The notes under the pieces: model-generated
Told to the model about the DNA's origin: nothing
The model's database searches: none
What the model saw: only the letters and a program-made list of their open reading frames with translations
NCBI GenBank assembly: GCA_035353175.1
Contig: DAOPZC010000055.1
Location: 1 to 32,911 of the forward strand
DNA length: 32,911 bases
Source: DAOPZC01 sp035353175
GTDB lineage: Bacteria > Verrucomicrobiota > Kiritimatiellia > RFP12 > UBA1067
Direction: 5' to 3'
Translations under genes and position numbers: made by a program
In this document: positions 6,584 through 15,470 of the stretch, piece after piece
How the letters are laid out: each line of letters begins with the position of its first letter
How positions within the stretch are numbered: position 1 is the first letter of the stretch

Positions 6584-9259
6584 ATGAAAACAATCTTCTT
6601 TTCCGTCGCCCTTTTCGCCGCCGCGCTCTGCGCCCGCGCCGAGATTCCCGCCGCCGACCTTCTGAACGAAGGGAAGCTGATGGAGGTGCTGCAGAAAGCG
6701 GACACCTCCGACAACGACAAGGTCACCGCCTGCCAGAACCTCGGCTGGTGCGGGACCGAGTCGGCCGTCGCCCCCCTCTCCGCGCTCCTCGCGAACGAGA
6801 AGCCGGTGCTCCGCCATGCCGCGCGCTACGGGCTGGAAATGATCCCCGATCCGGCGGTCGAAGCCGCACTCTGCGAGGCGGCGGGGCGGCTCAACGGTCC
6901 GGCGCTCGCCGGCGTGCTCCAGTCCCTGGGCAACCTCAAGCCGACCCAGACCCGCCGGAGCTGGTGGGCGGCGCTGACGGGCGGCAGCGGCTATGCGCGC
7001 CCCGTCGCCATCCTGAGCGGGAAAATGTCTGACGGCGACAAGTCGGTCGCGGCAGCAGCCGTGCAATCGCTCGGCAAGCTCGCCACGCCTGAAGCGATGG
7101 CCGCGCTCAAGACCGGCCTCGGCAAATGCCCTTGCGTGCCGGCGGCCTATCTGAACGGCGCGGGAAAAGCCGCGTGCGCCGCCCCCGAAAAGGCTGCGGC
7201 CTATTACGCCGACATCCGCAACACGAAGGAAAACGTCTGCCCGAGCATCCGCCTGGCCGCTCTGCGCGGTGAGATTGTCACGTCGGCCAAAGCCGGCATG
7301 CCGCTCTGGGAAGAAGCCCTCGCGAGCGCCGACACCGACACCGTGAACGCCGCCCTGCGCGCCGTGCTGGACTTCCCGAAGTGCGACAAGGCAACCGCCG
7401 CGTTCGCCGCCGGGCTCGCCAAGGTGCCGGCCGTCCAGACGCGCCTCGCCACCGTGCTGGGCCAGCGCGGCGACAAAGCCGCCGTCCCGGCGCTCGCAGC
7501 CCTCGCCAAAGGCGAAAATGCGGCCGCACCGGCCAGCAGCCTTGCCGCCGCCACCGCGCTCGCGGCGCTCAACGACCCGGCCGCCATTCCGCCGCTGCTG
7601 GCGCTCGCCAAGCACGCGGACGCCGCGGTCGCCGACGGCGCCAAGAACGAGATCATGGGCTTTGCGGGCAAGGCCGCGGATGACGCCGTGCTGTCCATGA
7701 TGGCCGACGCCGACGCGGACACCCGTCTCGCCGGCATCGACATGGCGTTGCGCCGCCGCATGGCGGTCGCCGTGCCGTCCCTGGTGAAACTCACCGCCGA
7801 TGCCGACGCCAAAATCCTCGAAGCCGCCGTCAAGGGCTTGGGCGAGCTCGGCACGGACAAAGAGATCCCGGCGCTGTTGGGCGTCATCGCAAAAACGCCC
7901 GAAAGCGAAACCGCGTCCCGCGCGCTCGCCGCCCTCTGCACGCGCTACGCGCGTCCCCGCGCCGGCAAGACCGTCATCAAAAGCGCGAGCTACGGCAACT
8001 TTGAGAACAATCTGACCAAGGACGTCGCCGCCAATGTCCAGAAGCTCGTAGACGCCGGCTCCATCACTATCCAGGCCTCGGGGCGCCTCTGCAAGTGGGA
8101 CGGGTTCAGCGAGGACCCCGCGCCCGGCAAGCCCAAAACGCTCCGCATGGTCTACCTCTTCGACGGCGTCGAGAAAAGCGTCCAGGTGCGCGAGAACGAC
8201 TCGGTGCATCTGAGCGGTGAGACCCTGTTGCCCGTCGCGATCGATCCGATCAAGGCCGCCTACGACGCCGCCAAGGGCGCCGAGAAGCTTGCCCTCTTCA
8301 AGGTGCTGACCTCGCTCTCGAACGACCAGGGGCTCGCCATCGCGCGCGCCGCCGCGGCGCAGGCCGCCGACGCCGCCCTGCGCGAAGCCGCCATCCGCGC
8401 GCTGGCCGAGTGGAAGACGCCGGAAGCGCTCGAGGATGCCGCCGCCTTCGCCCAGAGCGCGCCCACGGACCGGCTGAAAATCATCGCCCTCCGCGGCTTC
8501 GTGCGCCAGCTGGAGCTGAGCTTCACCATCCCGGTGGAAAAGCAGATCGCGCGTCTGGAGCAGGCGCAGGCCTGGGCCGCCCGTGACGAGGACAAAGCGT
8601 TCCTCGCGGCCGCCCTCAACGTCACCCGCCGCCAGATCGGCGAGCAAGGCTTCAAACCCATGTTCAACGGCCGCGACTTGAGCGAATGGAAGGGCGGCGA
8701 CGGCTGGTGGCAAGTCAAGGACGGCATCCTCCAGGCGCAGAGCTCCGAGGAGAAACCGTGCAAGAAAAACAGCCACCTCATCTGGAAGGGCGGGCAGCCC
8801 GGCGATTTCGAGATGCGCGCGGAGTTCCGCCTGAGCCCCGGCGCCAATTCGGGCATTCAGCTCCGTTCCAAGGATCAGGAGTTCGGCGACAGCGGTTATC
8901 AGGCCGACATGAACGGCGGCGGCAATTACGTCGGCTTCCTGTATCACCCGAAGCAGCACCTGGTGGGCGAGCGCGGCGCGAAGGTCGTGATCGCCGCGGA
9001 CGGCAAGAAGACCGTCACGCGTTTCGCCGACAGCAAAGAGCTTCAGGACAAAGTCTTCAAGGGTGACGACTGGAACGAATACACGGTCGTCTGCAAAGGC
9101 CCGGCCATCACGATCTTCGTCAACGGCATGAAGACCTGCGAACTCGAAGACTACCGGCCCGAGATGATGCCCAAGAGCGGCTTCATCACCCTGCAGATGC
9201 ATGCGGGTCCGCCGATGAAGATCCAGTACCGCAACTTGCGCATCAAAGAGCTGAAATAG
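6584..9259 (+). CDS. exported HEAT-repeat protein with C-terminal DUF1080 (3-keto-disaccharide hydrolase) domain
   Basis: An 891-aa secreted protein. Residues 1-19 are a signal peptide (FFSVALFAAALCARA). Residues about 25-455 are alanine-rich helical HEAT-like repeats with recurring LA-x-LA-x3-D patterns. Residues about 460-550 form a beta domain starting KTVIKSASYGNFENN. A second helical block runs 550-680. The DUF1080 domain covers 687-891: FKPMFNGRDLSEWKGGDGWW, RAEFRLSPGANSGIQLRS, SGYQADMNGG, GDDWNEYTVV and the ending KIQYRNLRIKEL. DUF1080 enzymes are lectin-fold lyases or hydrolases that cleave 3-keto-glycosides made by oxidoreductases, and this gene is flanked on both sides by such oxidoreductases. 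The HEAT part probably gives protein or polymer contacts (inference). No strong ribosome site is seen before ATG 6584. Confidence 0.9.
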   Translation: MKTIFFSVALFAAALCARAEIPAADLLNEGKLMEVLQKADTSDNDKVTACQNLGWCGTESAVAPLSALLANEKPVLRHAARYGLEMIPDPAVEAALCEAAGRLNGPALAGVLQSLGNLKPTQTRRSWWAALTGGSGYARPVAILSGKMSDGDKSVAAAAVQSLGKLATPEAMAALKTGLGKCPCVPAAYLNGAGKAACAAPEKAAAYYADIRNTKENVCPSIRLAALRGEIVTSAKAGMPLWEEALASADTDTVNAALRAVLDFPKCDKATAAFAAGLAKVPAVQTRLATVLGQRGDKAAVPALAALAKGENAAAPASSLAAATALAALNDPAAIPPLLALAKHADAAVADGAKNEIMGFAGKAADDAVLSMMADADADTRLAGIDMALRRRMAVAVPSLVKLTADADAKILEAAVKGLGELGTDKEIPALLGVIAKTPESETASRALAALCTRYARPRAGKTVIKSASYGNFENNLTKDVAANVQKLVDAGSITIQASGRLCKWDGFSEDPAPGKPKTLRMVYLFDGVEKSVQVRENDSVHLSGETLLPVAIDPIKAAYDAAKGAEKLALFKVLTSLSNDQGLAIARAAAAQAADAALREAAIRALAEWKTPEALEDAAAFAQSAPTDRLKIIALRGFVRQLELSFTIPVEKQIARLEQAQAWAARDEDKAFLAAALNVTRRQIGEQGFKPMFNGRDLSEWKGGDGWWQVKDGILQAQSSEEKPCKKNSHLIWKGGQPGDFEMRAEFRLSPGANSGIQLRSKDQEFGDSGYQADMNGGGNYVGFLYHPKQHLVGERGAKVVIAADGKKTVTRFADSKELQDKVFKGDDWNEYTVVCKGPAITIFVNGMKTCELEDYRPEMMPKSGFITLQMHAGPPMKIQYRNLRIKELK

Positions 9260-9291
9260 CGGAAATCATTGATTTCTGATCCTGAGAATCA

Positions 9292-9317
9292 GGCCGAAGG
9301 GACACGCCCCTTCGGCC
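9292..9317 (+). other. perfect 10-bp stem hairpin between genes
   Basis: GGCCGAAGGG (9292-9301) is perfectly complementary to CCCTTCGGCC (9308-9317) across a 6-base loop, 33 bp after the HEAT/DUF1080 stop and 22 bp before the next start. The following bases (GTTTGACT) are not a proper U-tract, so it is as likely an mRNA stabiliser or partial attenuator as a terminator. Confidence 0.6.
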
Positions 9318-9338
9318 GTTTGACTGGGAAGGGGATGT

Positions 9339-10745
9339 ATGAAGACAAGCGTCAATCGCCGTTCGTTTCTGTGTGCCGCAGGCTCCGCCGCGGCGTTCAC
9401 CATTTTGCCGCGCCGCCTGCTTGCGGGCAGCGGAGAAACGCCGCCCAGTGAAACCGTGCTTTTCGCGGCTGTCGGCGTCGGCGGACAGGGCCGCGGCGAC
9501 CTCAAAGGGCTCGGCGAATGGGGCAAGGTCGTGGCGGTCGCGGACGTCGACCCGCGCAGCATCGCCGCCACCAAGCAGTTTCTGCCGGACGTGAAAACGT
9601 TCGAGGACTACCATGAGATGTACGACAAGGCCGGCAAGTCCTTTGACGCCGTGCTCGTCGCGACACCCGACCACTGGCACGCGCTGCCCACGGTCGAAGC
9701 CATGCAGCTCGGCAAGCACGTCTACACCGAGAAGCCCATCGCCCGCACGGTCTGGGAAATCCGCAAGATGATGGAGGCCGCGCGCAAATACAACGTCGTC
9801 ACGCAGATGGGCAACCAGGGCCACTCTTTCGCCAGCCACCAGACCTTCAAATCGTGGGTCCGCAAAGGCCTGCTCGGCGAAATCCGCGAGGTCCACACCT
9901 GGACCACCATGCGCGTGATGGACTCCAAGAGCAAGATCCCCGAGCTGGCCAAACAAGAGAAGGCCCCCGACGGCCTCAACTGGGACCGCTGGATCGGCCC
10001 TTCCGAATACCTCCCCTACTCGCCCTACTTCACGCCCAACCGCTGGCGCGCCTGGACCCCCTTCGGCACCGGCAACCCCGGCGACTGGGGCTGCCACCTG
10101 CTCGACCCGATCTATGACGCGCTGAACCTGCGCAGCCCGAACCGCATCACCGCGGAGATCACGCCGGACTGGGACCCCGTGCGCGACCGGCTCGCCTTCC
10201 CGAACGCCTCGCGCATCCGCTACGAGTACGACTTGGCGAACGGCAAGACGATGACGATCCTGTGGCACGACGGCGAGTTCTGCAACGAGGTGCCGCGTCC
10301 GGCGGTGCTCGAAGCGGGCCGCGAGCTAGGCAACAAGATCATCCCCGGCCAGTGGAACGCGGGCGCCGTCGTTTACGGCAGCAAAAACACGCTGAAGTAC
10401 GGCTCGCACGGCGCCGACTCCTGCCGCGTCATCCCCGAGACCGAGATGCGCAAGATGATCAAGGACATCAAGGAGGAGGAGAAGGCCAAGCCCAACTTCT
10501 GGATGACCAACATCGGCAGCCACTTCGAAGACTTCGTCACGGCCATCAAAATCGGGCGCAAGTCCAATAACCCCTTCGAAACCGCCGGCTTTGTCGCCGA
10601 AAACGCGGCGCTCGGCGCGATCGCGGTCCGCAATCCCAACGTCCGGCTGGAGTGGGACTGCGAGTCGCTGCGTTTCAAGAACTGCGACGCCGCGACCGCG
10701 ATGGTCGAGCCGCACTACCGCAAGGGGTATGAGTTGAAGGTCTAG
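9339..10745 (+). CDS. Tat-exported Gfo/Idh/MocA-family oxidoreductase (2)
   Basis: A 468-aa relative of the protein at 5149. ATG 9339 has a strong GGGAAGGGG site. The twin-arginine signal is NRRSFLCAAG, followed by a hydrophobic segment to about residue 30. The nucleotide-binding motif is FAAVGVGGQGRGD and the catalytic EKP motif is intact (YTEKPIA, Lys132). Further family features are ATPDHWHALPTVEAM, MGNQGHS, GDWGCHLLDPIYDAL and the ending VRLEWDCESLRFKN. This is the common PVC type of exported dehydrogenase, usually seen beside DUF1080 proteins. Its place directly after the HEAT/DUF1080 gene supports a shared oxidise-then-cleave pathway. Which sugar and which direction of reaction cannot be read. 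Confidence 0.92.
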   Translation: MKTSVNRRSFLCAAGSAAAFTILPRRLLAGSGETPPSETVLFAAVGVGGQGRGDLKGLGEWGKVVAVADVDPRSIAATKQFLPDVKTFEDYHEMYDKAGKSFDAVLVATPDHWHALPTVEAMQLGKHVYTEKPIARTVWEIRKMMEAARKYNVVTQMGNQGHSFASHQTFKSWVRKGLLGEIREVHTWTTMRVMDSKSKIPELAKQEKAPDGLNWDRWIGPSEYLPYSPYFTPNRWRAWTPFGTGNPGDWGCHLLDPIYDALNLRSPNRITAEITPDWDPVRDRLAFPNASRIRYEYDLANGKTMTILWHDGEFCNEVPRPAVLEAGRELGNKIIPGQWNAGAVVYGSKNTLKYGSHGADSCRVIPETEMRKMIKDIKEEEKAKPNFWMTNIGSHFEDFVTAIKIGRKSNNPFETAGFVAENAALGAIAVRNPNVRLEWDCESLRFKNCDAATAMVEPHYRKGYELKV

Positions 10746-10753
10746 GGAGTCAC

Positions 10754-10802
10754 GTCGGCCCCGTCGACGCCTGTCGATCCGAGTCGATCCCAGTCGGAGG
10801 AA
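10754..10802 (+). repeat. five-unit degenerate 10-bp tandem repeat ending in a ribosome site
   Basis: GTCG recurs at 10754, 10763, 10773, 10783 and 10793, giving units such as GTCGATCCGA and GTCGATCCCA with a 9-10 bp period. The last unit, GTCGGAGGAA, itself contains the GGAGG ribosome site of the SGNH hydrolase gene that starts at 10805. Confidence 0.7.
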
Positions 10803-10804
10803 AT

Positions 10805-11491
10805 ATGAAAGTTATCACATTCGCAATGGCGCTGGCGCTGCTGTGCACCGGCATGGCTCAGTCGGCAGAGGTCCAAAAGATCCTGTTTCTGGGCAACAGC
10901 ATCACGCTGCACGGTCCGAACAAGGGCATCGGCTGGGACGGTAACTGGGGCATGGCCGCCAGCTCGCAGGACAAGGACTACGTGCATCTGGTGACCAAGG
11001 CCTTGGCTAAAAAGGACGGCTCAGCCCCGCAAACGATGGTGCGGAACATCGCGTCGTTCGAGCGGCAATACGGCACCTACGACGCTTCTGCGCTGGCTAA
11101 GGAGACGCGGGCGTTCGGTGCCGACCTGATCGTCGTGGCCATCGGCGAGAACGCGCCCGCTCTGACCAATGCGGCGTGCAAAGCCGAATTTGCCGAGAAA
11201 ACGGCCGCATTGCTGAACCTCATCAAAGAAGGCTCCCAGCCGCTCATCGTCGTGCGCAGCTGCTTCTGGGCGAACGGGCCGAAGGACGAGGCGCTGGAAA
11301 AGGCGTGCCAAGAGATCGGCGGGACCTACCTTGACATCGGCAATCTCGGCAAGGATCAGAAGAACATGGCCCGTTCGGAGCGGGAGTTCAAGCATCAGGG
11401 TGTGGCAAATCATCCCGGCGACCGCGGCATGCAGGCGATCGCGGATGCGATCGTGGGCGCGGTGCGCCAGGCGAAGGGGAACGTCCTGTGA
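10805..11491 (+). CDS. exported SGNH/GDSL-family hydrolase
   Basis: A 228-aa protein with signal peptide MKVITFAMALALLCTGMAQSA cut near residue 20. Family block I is ILFLGNSIT with the nucleophile Ser32; block III is represented by VVAIGEN; block V is NHPGDRGM with His203. The Asp that normally lies three residues before the His is replaced by Val200, so a Ser-His dyad or another acid must serve. SGNH enzymes commonly remove acetyl or other acyl groups from glycans, which fits the neighbours. GGAGGAA precedes the ATG. Its TGA overlaps the GTG start of the next gene (GTGA), indicating translational coupling with the 894-aa putative glycosidase. Esterase activity is inferred from the family. 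Confidence 0.83.
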   Translation: MKVITFAMALALLCTGMAQSAEVQKILFLGNSITLHGPNKGIGWDGNWGMAASSQDKDYVHLVTKALAKKDGSAPQTMVRNIASFERQYGTYDASALAKETRAFGADLIVVAIGENAPALTNAACKAEFAEKTAALLNLIKEGSQPLIVVRSCFWANGPKDEALEKACQEIGGTYLDIGNLGKDQKNMARSEREFKHQGVANHPGDRGMQAIADAIVGAVRQAKGNVL

Positions 11492-14172
11492 CCCCGCGGT
11501 GGGTCGCGGCGTGGCTGGCCGTCGCTTGCGCGGGGTATGCGGTCGCCGCTGAGAACGCGCTGACGCTGGAATCCGCCAAAGTCCGCTTCTGCATTTCGTC
11601 GCAGAACGGGGCCTATTCGTTCACGGACAAGCGCACGGGCGTCGTGTGGGCCAGCAGTCCCCGGCAGGCGCGCCTCGGGACGGTCACCGTCGCGCAGGAC
11701 AAAAGCGAGCGCGCCGTCGCGCTCGACCATTTCCAGTCGGCCTCCGCGCAGGGCGGCGCGCTGGTCTTCGCGCACGCGCTGGACGACGCGAGCGGCGCAA
11801 CGCTCACGGTGCGCTTCGAGCTGCTGCCGGACGGCGAGACGCTGCAGATCTCGGCCTCGGGCGGCGGGACAGGCGTAAAGCGGTTGCGGCTTCTCGATGA
11901 TGCGCTCGCGATCACCGACGCGGACAAAGGCGGCGCGCTCATCCCGGCGCGGCTAGGACTTTTCGTTCCCTCCGACAACGGCAAGGCGTTCCGGCACGAC
12001 TTCCGCACGTCGGAGTACGAGGGCTGTCACGCCGAGATGGTCGGCCTGTTCAAGGCCGGTTCGGCGGCGCTGCTCTCGTGGCACGACGCGGACTCCGTCT
12101 ATCAGCTCACGAGCGTGACGAACGCGTGCCCGGTGCCGGGAGCCAAACAGGTGCTGCTCTCCGGCATGGACTTGTCGCCTCACGAGACGGCGCTGCGGAT
12201 CCGCCTGCTGGGGAATGCGACGTACGGCGGCGTGGCGCGGGCCTACCGCGAAGAGGCCGCGAAAAAAGGATATCTCGTCAAGACGGCCGACAAGGTCCGC
12301 GAAGGGCCGCGGCGCGAGCTGCTGTCCGGTGCCTCGAACGTGAAGCTGTGGACCTGCATGAACCGCCGCATGAACGAGGAGAGCACGGCGGAGGAGTCGG
12401 TGCGCGTCGAATGGACCTTCGACCAGGCGGCGCAGATCGCCGAGCATCTCAAAAAGGATTTGGCGCTCGACCGCGTGCTCTTCATCCTGGGCGGCTGGAC
12501 CAGCGGCGGCTACGACTGCCGCCACCCGGACATCATGCCGGCCGCGCCCGAGTGCGGCGGCAACGCGGGGCTGGTCGACTGCGCGCGCCGCGTGGAAGGG
12601 CTCGGCTACACGCTCGGCCTGCACGACAACTATCAGGACATGTACCGCGACGCGCCGTCGTGGGGCGAGCAATGGCTCATGAAGGACCGCGAGGGCAAGG
12701 TGCGCAAAGGCGGACGCTGGCTGGGCGGCAGAGCCTACCTGACCTGTTCGCAGAAGGCCCTCGAGCTCGCCCGGCGCCCGCAGAATCTGCCCGAGGTCGC
12801 GCGCGTGGTCGGCCCCTGCGCCTATTTCATCGACACCACCTACGCCGTGGGGCTGCAAGAGTGCTTCGCGCCGGAGCATCCCCTGACGCGGGCCGATGAT
12901 CTGCACTGGAAGGTCGAGCTCTCCAAGTTTGCCCGCAGCCAGTTCGGCATGTTCGGCTCCGAGTGCGGGCGCGAGTGGGCAATTCCCTGTTCCGACTTTT
13001 TCGAAGGGCTCTCCGGGGTAAGCGGCGGGCTCTATCACCACCCCGAGATCATGGACAAGCTTGGCGCGACGCAGGTGCCGGTCTTCGAGATGATCTACCA
13101 CGACTGCATCCAGATCTACGGCAAATACGGCTACCGGCCGGAGAAGGCCAACGACTACGTGCTGAACCACCTGCTGGCGGGCCGGCCGCTGAACTACCAC
13201 CAGTTCCCGCCCGGGCTCTATTGGCACAACACGGCGGGCGAGCCGACCTTCCATGCCCGGCCGGGCGTGGCGAAGTTTGAGGCGGTTGGGCCGCGCACGT
13301 TCCGCATCAGCCACCGGTGGCAGGTGGAGAAGGCGCTTCCGGGGGACTGGCATGCGATGGTTCACTTCACCACCCCCAACGGCCGCATCCTGTTCCAGGG
13401 CGATTACGCACCGCGTCCGGCGGCCTCTCAGTGGCAATCGGGCGAGGTGCTGGCGGGGCCGTTTGAAGTGACCGTGCCGTCGCAGATCAAGCCCGGCCCC
13501 GTTGACATCCGCGTGGGGCTCTTCAAGCCCAAGGAGGACCTGCGCGCCAAATTGGACGGAGCGGACGACGGCGAACGGCGCTATCTGGTCGGCCGCCTTC
13601 AGATCAAGCCGGACGGCATCGCCTTCGAAGAGGCGCCTCCGGCGCCGCAGGATACGTCAGAAGGGTACTTCATGCGCGCCGACAACGGCTGGGCCGAAGG
13701 GCTGCACCCGCTCGACCGCTTCATCAAGAACACGCACGAGGTGCTCTCCCCCCTCAACCGCCTCACGGCGCAGATGCCGCTCTCGGAATACGAGCTTCTG
13801 ACGCCCGACGGCTCGGTGCGCCGCTCCGTGTTCGGAGACGGAACCATCGAGGCGGTGGCCAATTTCGGAACCTCTGACTATACGCTCCACACCAAGCGCT
13901 GGGGTGAAGTCGTGCTTCCCCCGAACGGGTTCCTCGCCCACGCGCCTGGGTTCCTTGCCTTTTCGGCCAAGCGGTTCCACGGTCGCACTTACGACCGCGT
14001 GCCGCTGTTCACGTTCCAAAGCCTGGACGGCAAAACACTGGAACGCTCGCGGCAGGTGCGCGTCTACCACGGCTTCGGCGACCCCGCGCTGGCTTGGGAG
14101 GGCCAGACGGTGGAGGTCAAACGCGAGATGGTCCTGAAAACAAGTTGGATCGGGGCGTTGCTCAGACGCTGA
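11488..14172 (+). CDS. exported DUF5696-like putative TIM-barrel glycosidase, large form
   Basis: An 894-aa protein starting with GTG inside the previous stop codon. A signal peptide ends near AGYAVAAE. An N-terminal beta domain (residues 25-270) ends with YGGVARAYREEAAKKGYL, the hinge sequence shared with the proteins at 19473-24984. A predicted TIM barrel follows: FILGGWTSGGYDCRHPD, GLHDNYQDMY, CAYFIDTTYA (Asp449) and FGMFGSECGREW (Glu492). Asp and Glu are 43 residues apart, exactly as in the shorter relatives, and are the best catalytic candidates. Residues about 590-710 look like an inserted Ig-like domain (FRISHRWQVEKALPGDWHA). The label DUF5696-like is my recognition of the pattern; a verified activity is not known to me. 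Coupled to the SGNH hydrolase upstream. Confidence 0.75.
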   Translation: MTPRWVAAWLAVACAGYAVAAENALTLESAKVRFCISSQNGAYSFTDKRTGVVWASSPRQARLGTVTVAQDKSERAVALDHFQSASAQGGALVFAHALDDASGATLTVRFELLPDGETLQISASGGGTGVKRLRLLDDALAITDADKGGALIPARLGLFVPSDNGKAFRHDFRTSEYEGCHAEMVGLFKAGSAALLSWHDADSVYQLTSVTNACPVPGAKQVLLSGMDLSPHETALRIRLLGNATYGGVARAYREEAAKKGYLVKTADKVREGPRRELLSGASNVKLWTCMNRRMNEESTAEESVRVEWTFDQAAQIAEHLKKDLALDRVLFILGGWTSGGYDCRHPDIMPAAPECGGNAGLVDCARRVEGLGYTLGLHDNYQDMYRDAPSWGEQWLMKDREGKVRKGGRWLGGRAYLTCSQKALELARRPQNLPEVARVVGPCAYFIDTTYAVGLQECFAPEHPLTRADDLHWKVELSKFARSQFGMFGSECGREWAIPCSDFFEGLSGVSGGLYHHPEIMDKLGATQVPVFEMIYHDCIQIYGKYGYRPEKANDYVLNHLLAGRPLNYHQFPPGLYWHNTAGEPTFHARPGVAKFEAVGPRTFRISHRWQVEKALPGDWHAMVHFTTPNGRILFQGDYAPRPAASQWQSGEVLAGPFEVTVPSQIKPGPVDIRVGLFKPKEDLRAKLDGADDGERRYLVGRLQIKPDGIAFEEAPPAPQDTSEGYFMRADNGWAEGLHPLDRFIKNTHEVLSPLNRLTAQMPLSEYELLTPDGSVRRSVFGDGTIEAVANFGTSDYTLHTKRWGEVVLPPNGFLAHAPGFLAFSAKRFHGRTYDRVPLFTFQSLDGKTLERSRQVRVYHGFGDPALAWEGQTVEVKREMVLKTSWIGALLRR

Positions 14173-14176
14173 AGCC

Positions 14177-14228
14177 GCGTTGGTGTCCCGGCTTTAGCCG
14201 GCCGAGTGGCAAGGCGGTACACCCACGC
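14177..14228 (+). repeat. palindromic intergenic repeat, copy 1 (degraded)
   Basis: Outer arms GCGTTGGTGT (14177-14186) and ACACCCACGC (14219-14228) are complementary at nine of ten positions. The left arm is followed by a small hairpin CCGGCTTTAGCCGG (14188-14201). The same hairpin and arm occur in the more complete copy at 17979-18033. It lies four bases after the stop of the 894-aa gene and resembles a REP-like non-autonomous element. Confidence 0.6.
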
Positions 14229-14268
14229 TTGCGGTCTAACCGTCGTTAGTGTGCCGAGTTTTCGGGAG

Positions 14269-14287
14269 GGCCGGGTGCACCCCGGCC
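14269..14287 (+). other. 7-bp GC hairpin before the GH99-like pair
   Basis: GGCCGGG (14269-14275) pairs with CCCGGCC (14281-14287) around the loop TGCAC. There is no U-run after it, so a terminator is doubtful; it may be a leader structure of the next gene, 40 bp downstream. Confidence 0.35.
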
Positions 14288-14327
14288 GTGGCGAGGGGAG
14301 TATTCGCAACAAGTGATCGGAGAGAAT

Positions 14328-15443
14328 ATGAAACAAGCCGGATTGATTCTTTGGACATGCATCTTTGCGTTGACGGGCACCTTGGATGTTTGCGCGCAAG
14401 TTCAGCCGCGCCTGAAGCTCGGCGCCTACTATTTCGCGGGCTGGTCGGGCAAGTGCCCGTACGACGACGGCTCGGTGTCGAACGCGTGGGCGAAAGGGAT
14501 GCCGACGCACTTCACAAAGAAGCTGGCGACCGAGTACGCGGGACGCACGCCGGTGTGGGGCTGGCGCGACGACACGCCCGCGCTGATGGAACGGCAGATC
14601 GCGCTCGCCGCGGACAACGGCATCGCCTACTTCTCCTTCTGCTGGTACTGGCACGACAACAAGAAGCCGCTCAACGCCAAGGCCATCGAGGAGGATTCCA
14701 AGCATCTGCCGATGAACCTGTTCATGCGGGCGAAGAACAACAGCCGCATGGAGTACTGCCTGCTGGTGGCCAACCACGGCGGCGCAGAGATTGTGGGCAC
14801 GGCCGCCTGGAAACAGGCCGCGGACTTCTGGATCGCGAATTACTTCAAGCACCCGCGCTACTTGCGCGCCGAAGGCAAGCCGGTGGTCATGATCTTCCTG
14901 CCGAAAGGCGCCGACAAGGCCGGGCTGGACTACCTGCAAGCGGCCGCCAAGAAGGCGGGATTCCCCGGTGTCTGGGTTGCCGGCTGCGGCAACGGCAAGC
15001 CAGAGGAAGGCTTTCAGATCCGCACCGCTTACAACACCAAGCCGAGCAAGGGCCTTGGCCTGGAGGAGATCTACCCGTACAAGTTGCTCGTCGACTGGAA
15101 TGTTTCGGTGTGGAACAGCGCCGACCGTCCCGAGATGCCCTACATCCCGGTGGCCACGCAAGGCTGGGACCGCCGCCCGTGGGAAGCCAAGAACGGCGAA
15201 GGCCTGGGTAAAGGCTCAGGGGTCTCGCAGCATTTTTCGCGCGGCACGCCTGCGGAATTTGAGGCCTACTTGAAACGCATGGCCGACTGGATGGACGCGA
15301 ATCCTAAACAGGCTACGCCCGACCGCCTCGGACTGATTTACGCGTGGAACGAGATCGGCGAAGGCGGCTGGATCGTGCCGTGCCGAGACGATCCCGAAGG
15401 AGCGTGGCTGAAGGCGATCCGGCGCGTTGTTTATGGCAAGTGA
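14328..15443 (+). CDS. exported GH99/WbsX-like glycoside hydrolase (1 of tandem pair)
   Basis: A 371-aa protein. ATG 14328 is preferred over the GTG at 14313 because CGGAGAG lies just upstream and the signal peptide (LILWTCIFALTGTLDVCAQ) then begins normally. The mature enzyme opens with LKLGAYYFAGWSG and contains WGWRDDTPALMERQI, GIAYFSFCWYWHDN and, near the C-terminus, YAWNEIGEGGWIVPC with Glu342. These are hallmarks of the GH99-like/WbsX group (PF14307), related to endo-acting alpha-mannanases of GH99. A mannose-containing substrate would suit the GH92 enzyme in the same window, but this is inference. It is followed 27 bp later by a close paralogue; the first 260 bp of the mature coding regions are nearly identical. 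Confidence 0.85.
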   Translation: MKQAGLILWTCIFALTGTLDVCAQVQPRLKLGAYYFAGWSGKCPYDDGSVSNAWAKGMPTHFTKKLATEYAGRTPVWGWRDDTPALMERQIALAADNGIAYFSFCWYWHDNKKPLNAKAIEEDSKHLPMNLFMRAKNNSRMEYCLLVANHGGAEIVGTAAWKQAADFWIANYFKHPRYLRAEGKPVVMIFLPKGADKAGLDYLQAAAKKAGFPGVWVAGCGNGKPEEGFQIRTAYNTKPSKGLGLEEIYPYKLLVDWNVSVWNSADRPEMPYIPVATQGWDRRPWEAKNGEGLGKGSGVSQHFSRGTPAEFEAYLKRMADWMDANPKQATPDRLGLIYAWNEIGEGGWIVPCRDDPEGAWLKAIRRVVYGK

Positions 15444-15470
15444 CCGCGAAAACGAAACAAGGGGGATGCG

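Noticed and set aside
6533..9202. Minus-strand open frame of 889 codons
   Set aside because: It is the antisense shadow of the HEAT/DUF1080 gene. GC-rich codon use leaves the opposite strand open; the translation has no recognisable domain, while the plus strand has a signal peptide and clear DUF1080 motifs.
9292..9317. Intrinsic terminator after the HEAT/DUF1080 gene
   Set aside because: The stem is perfect but there is no U-tract, so I list it only as a hairpin.
11953..13437. Minus-strand frame of 494 codons
   Set aside because: Antisense of the 894-aa DUF5696-like gene; low-complexity translation and no ribosome site.
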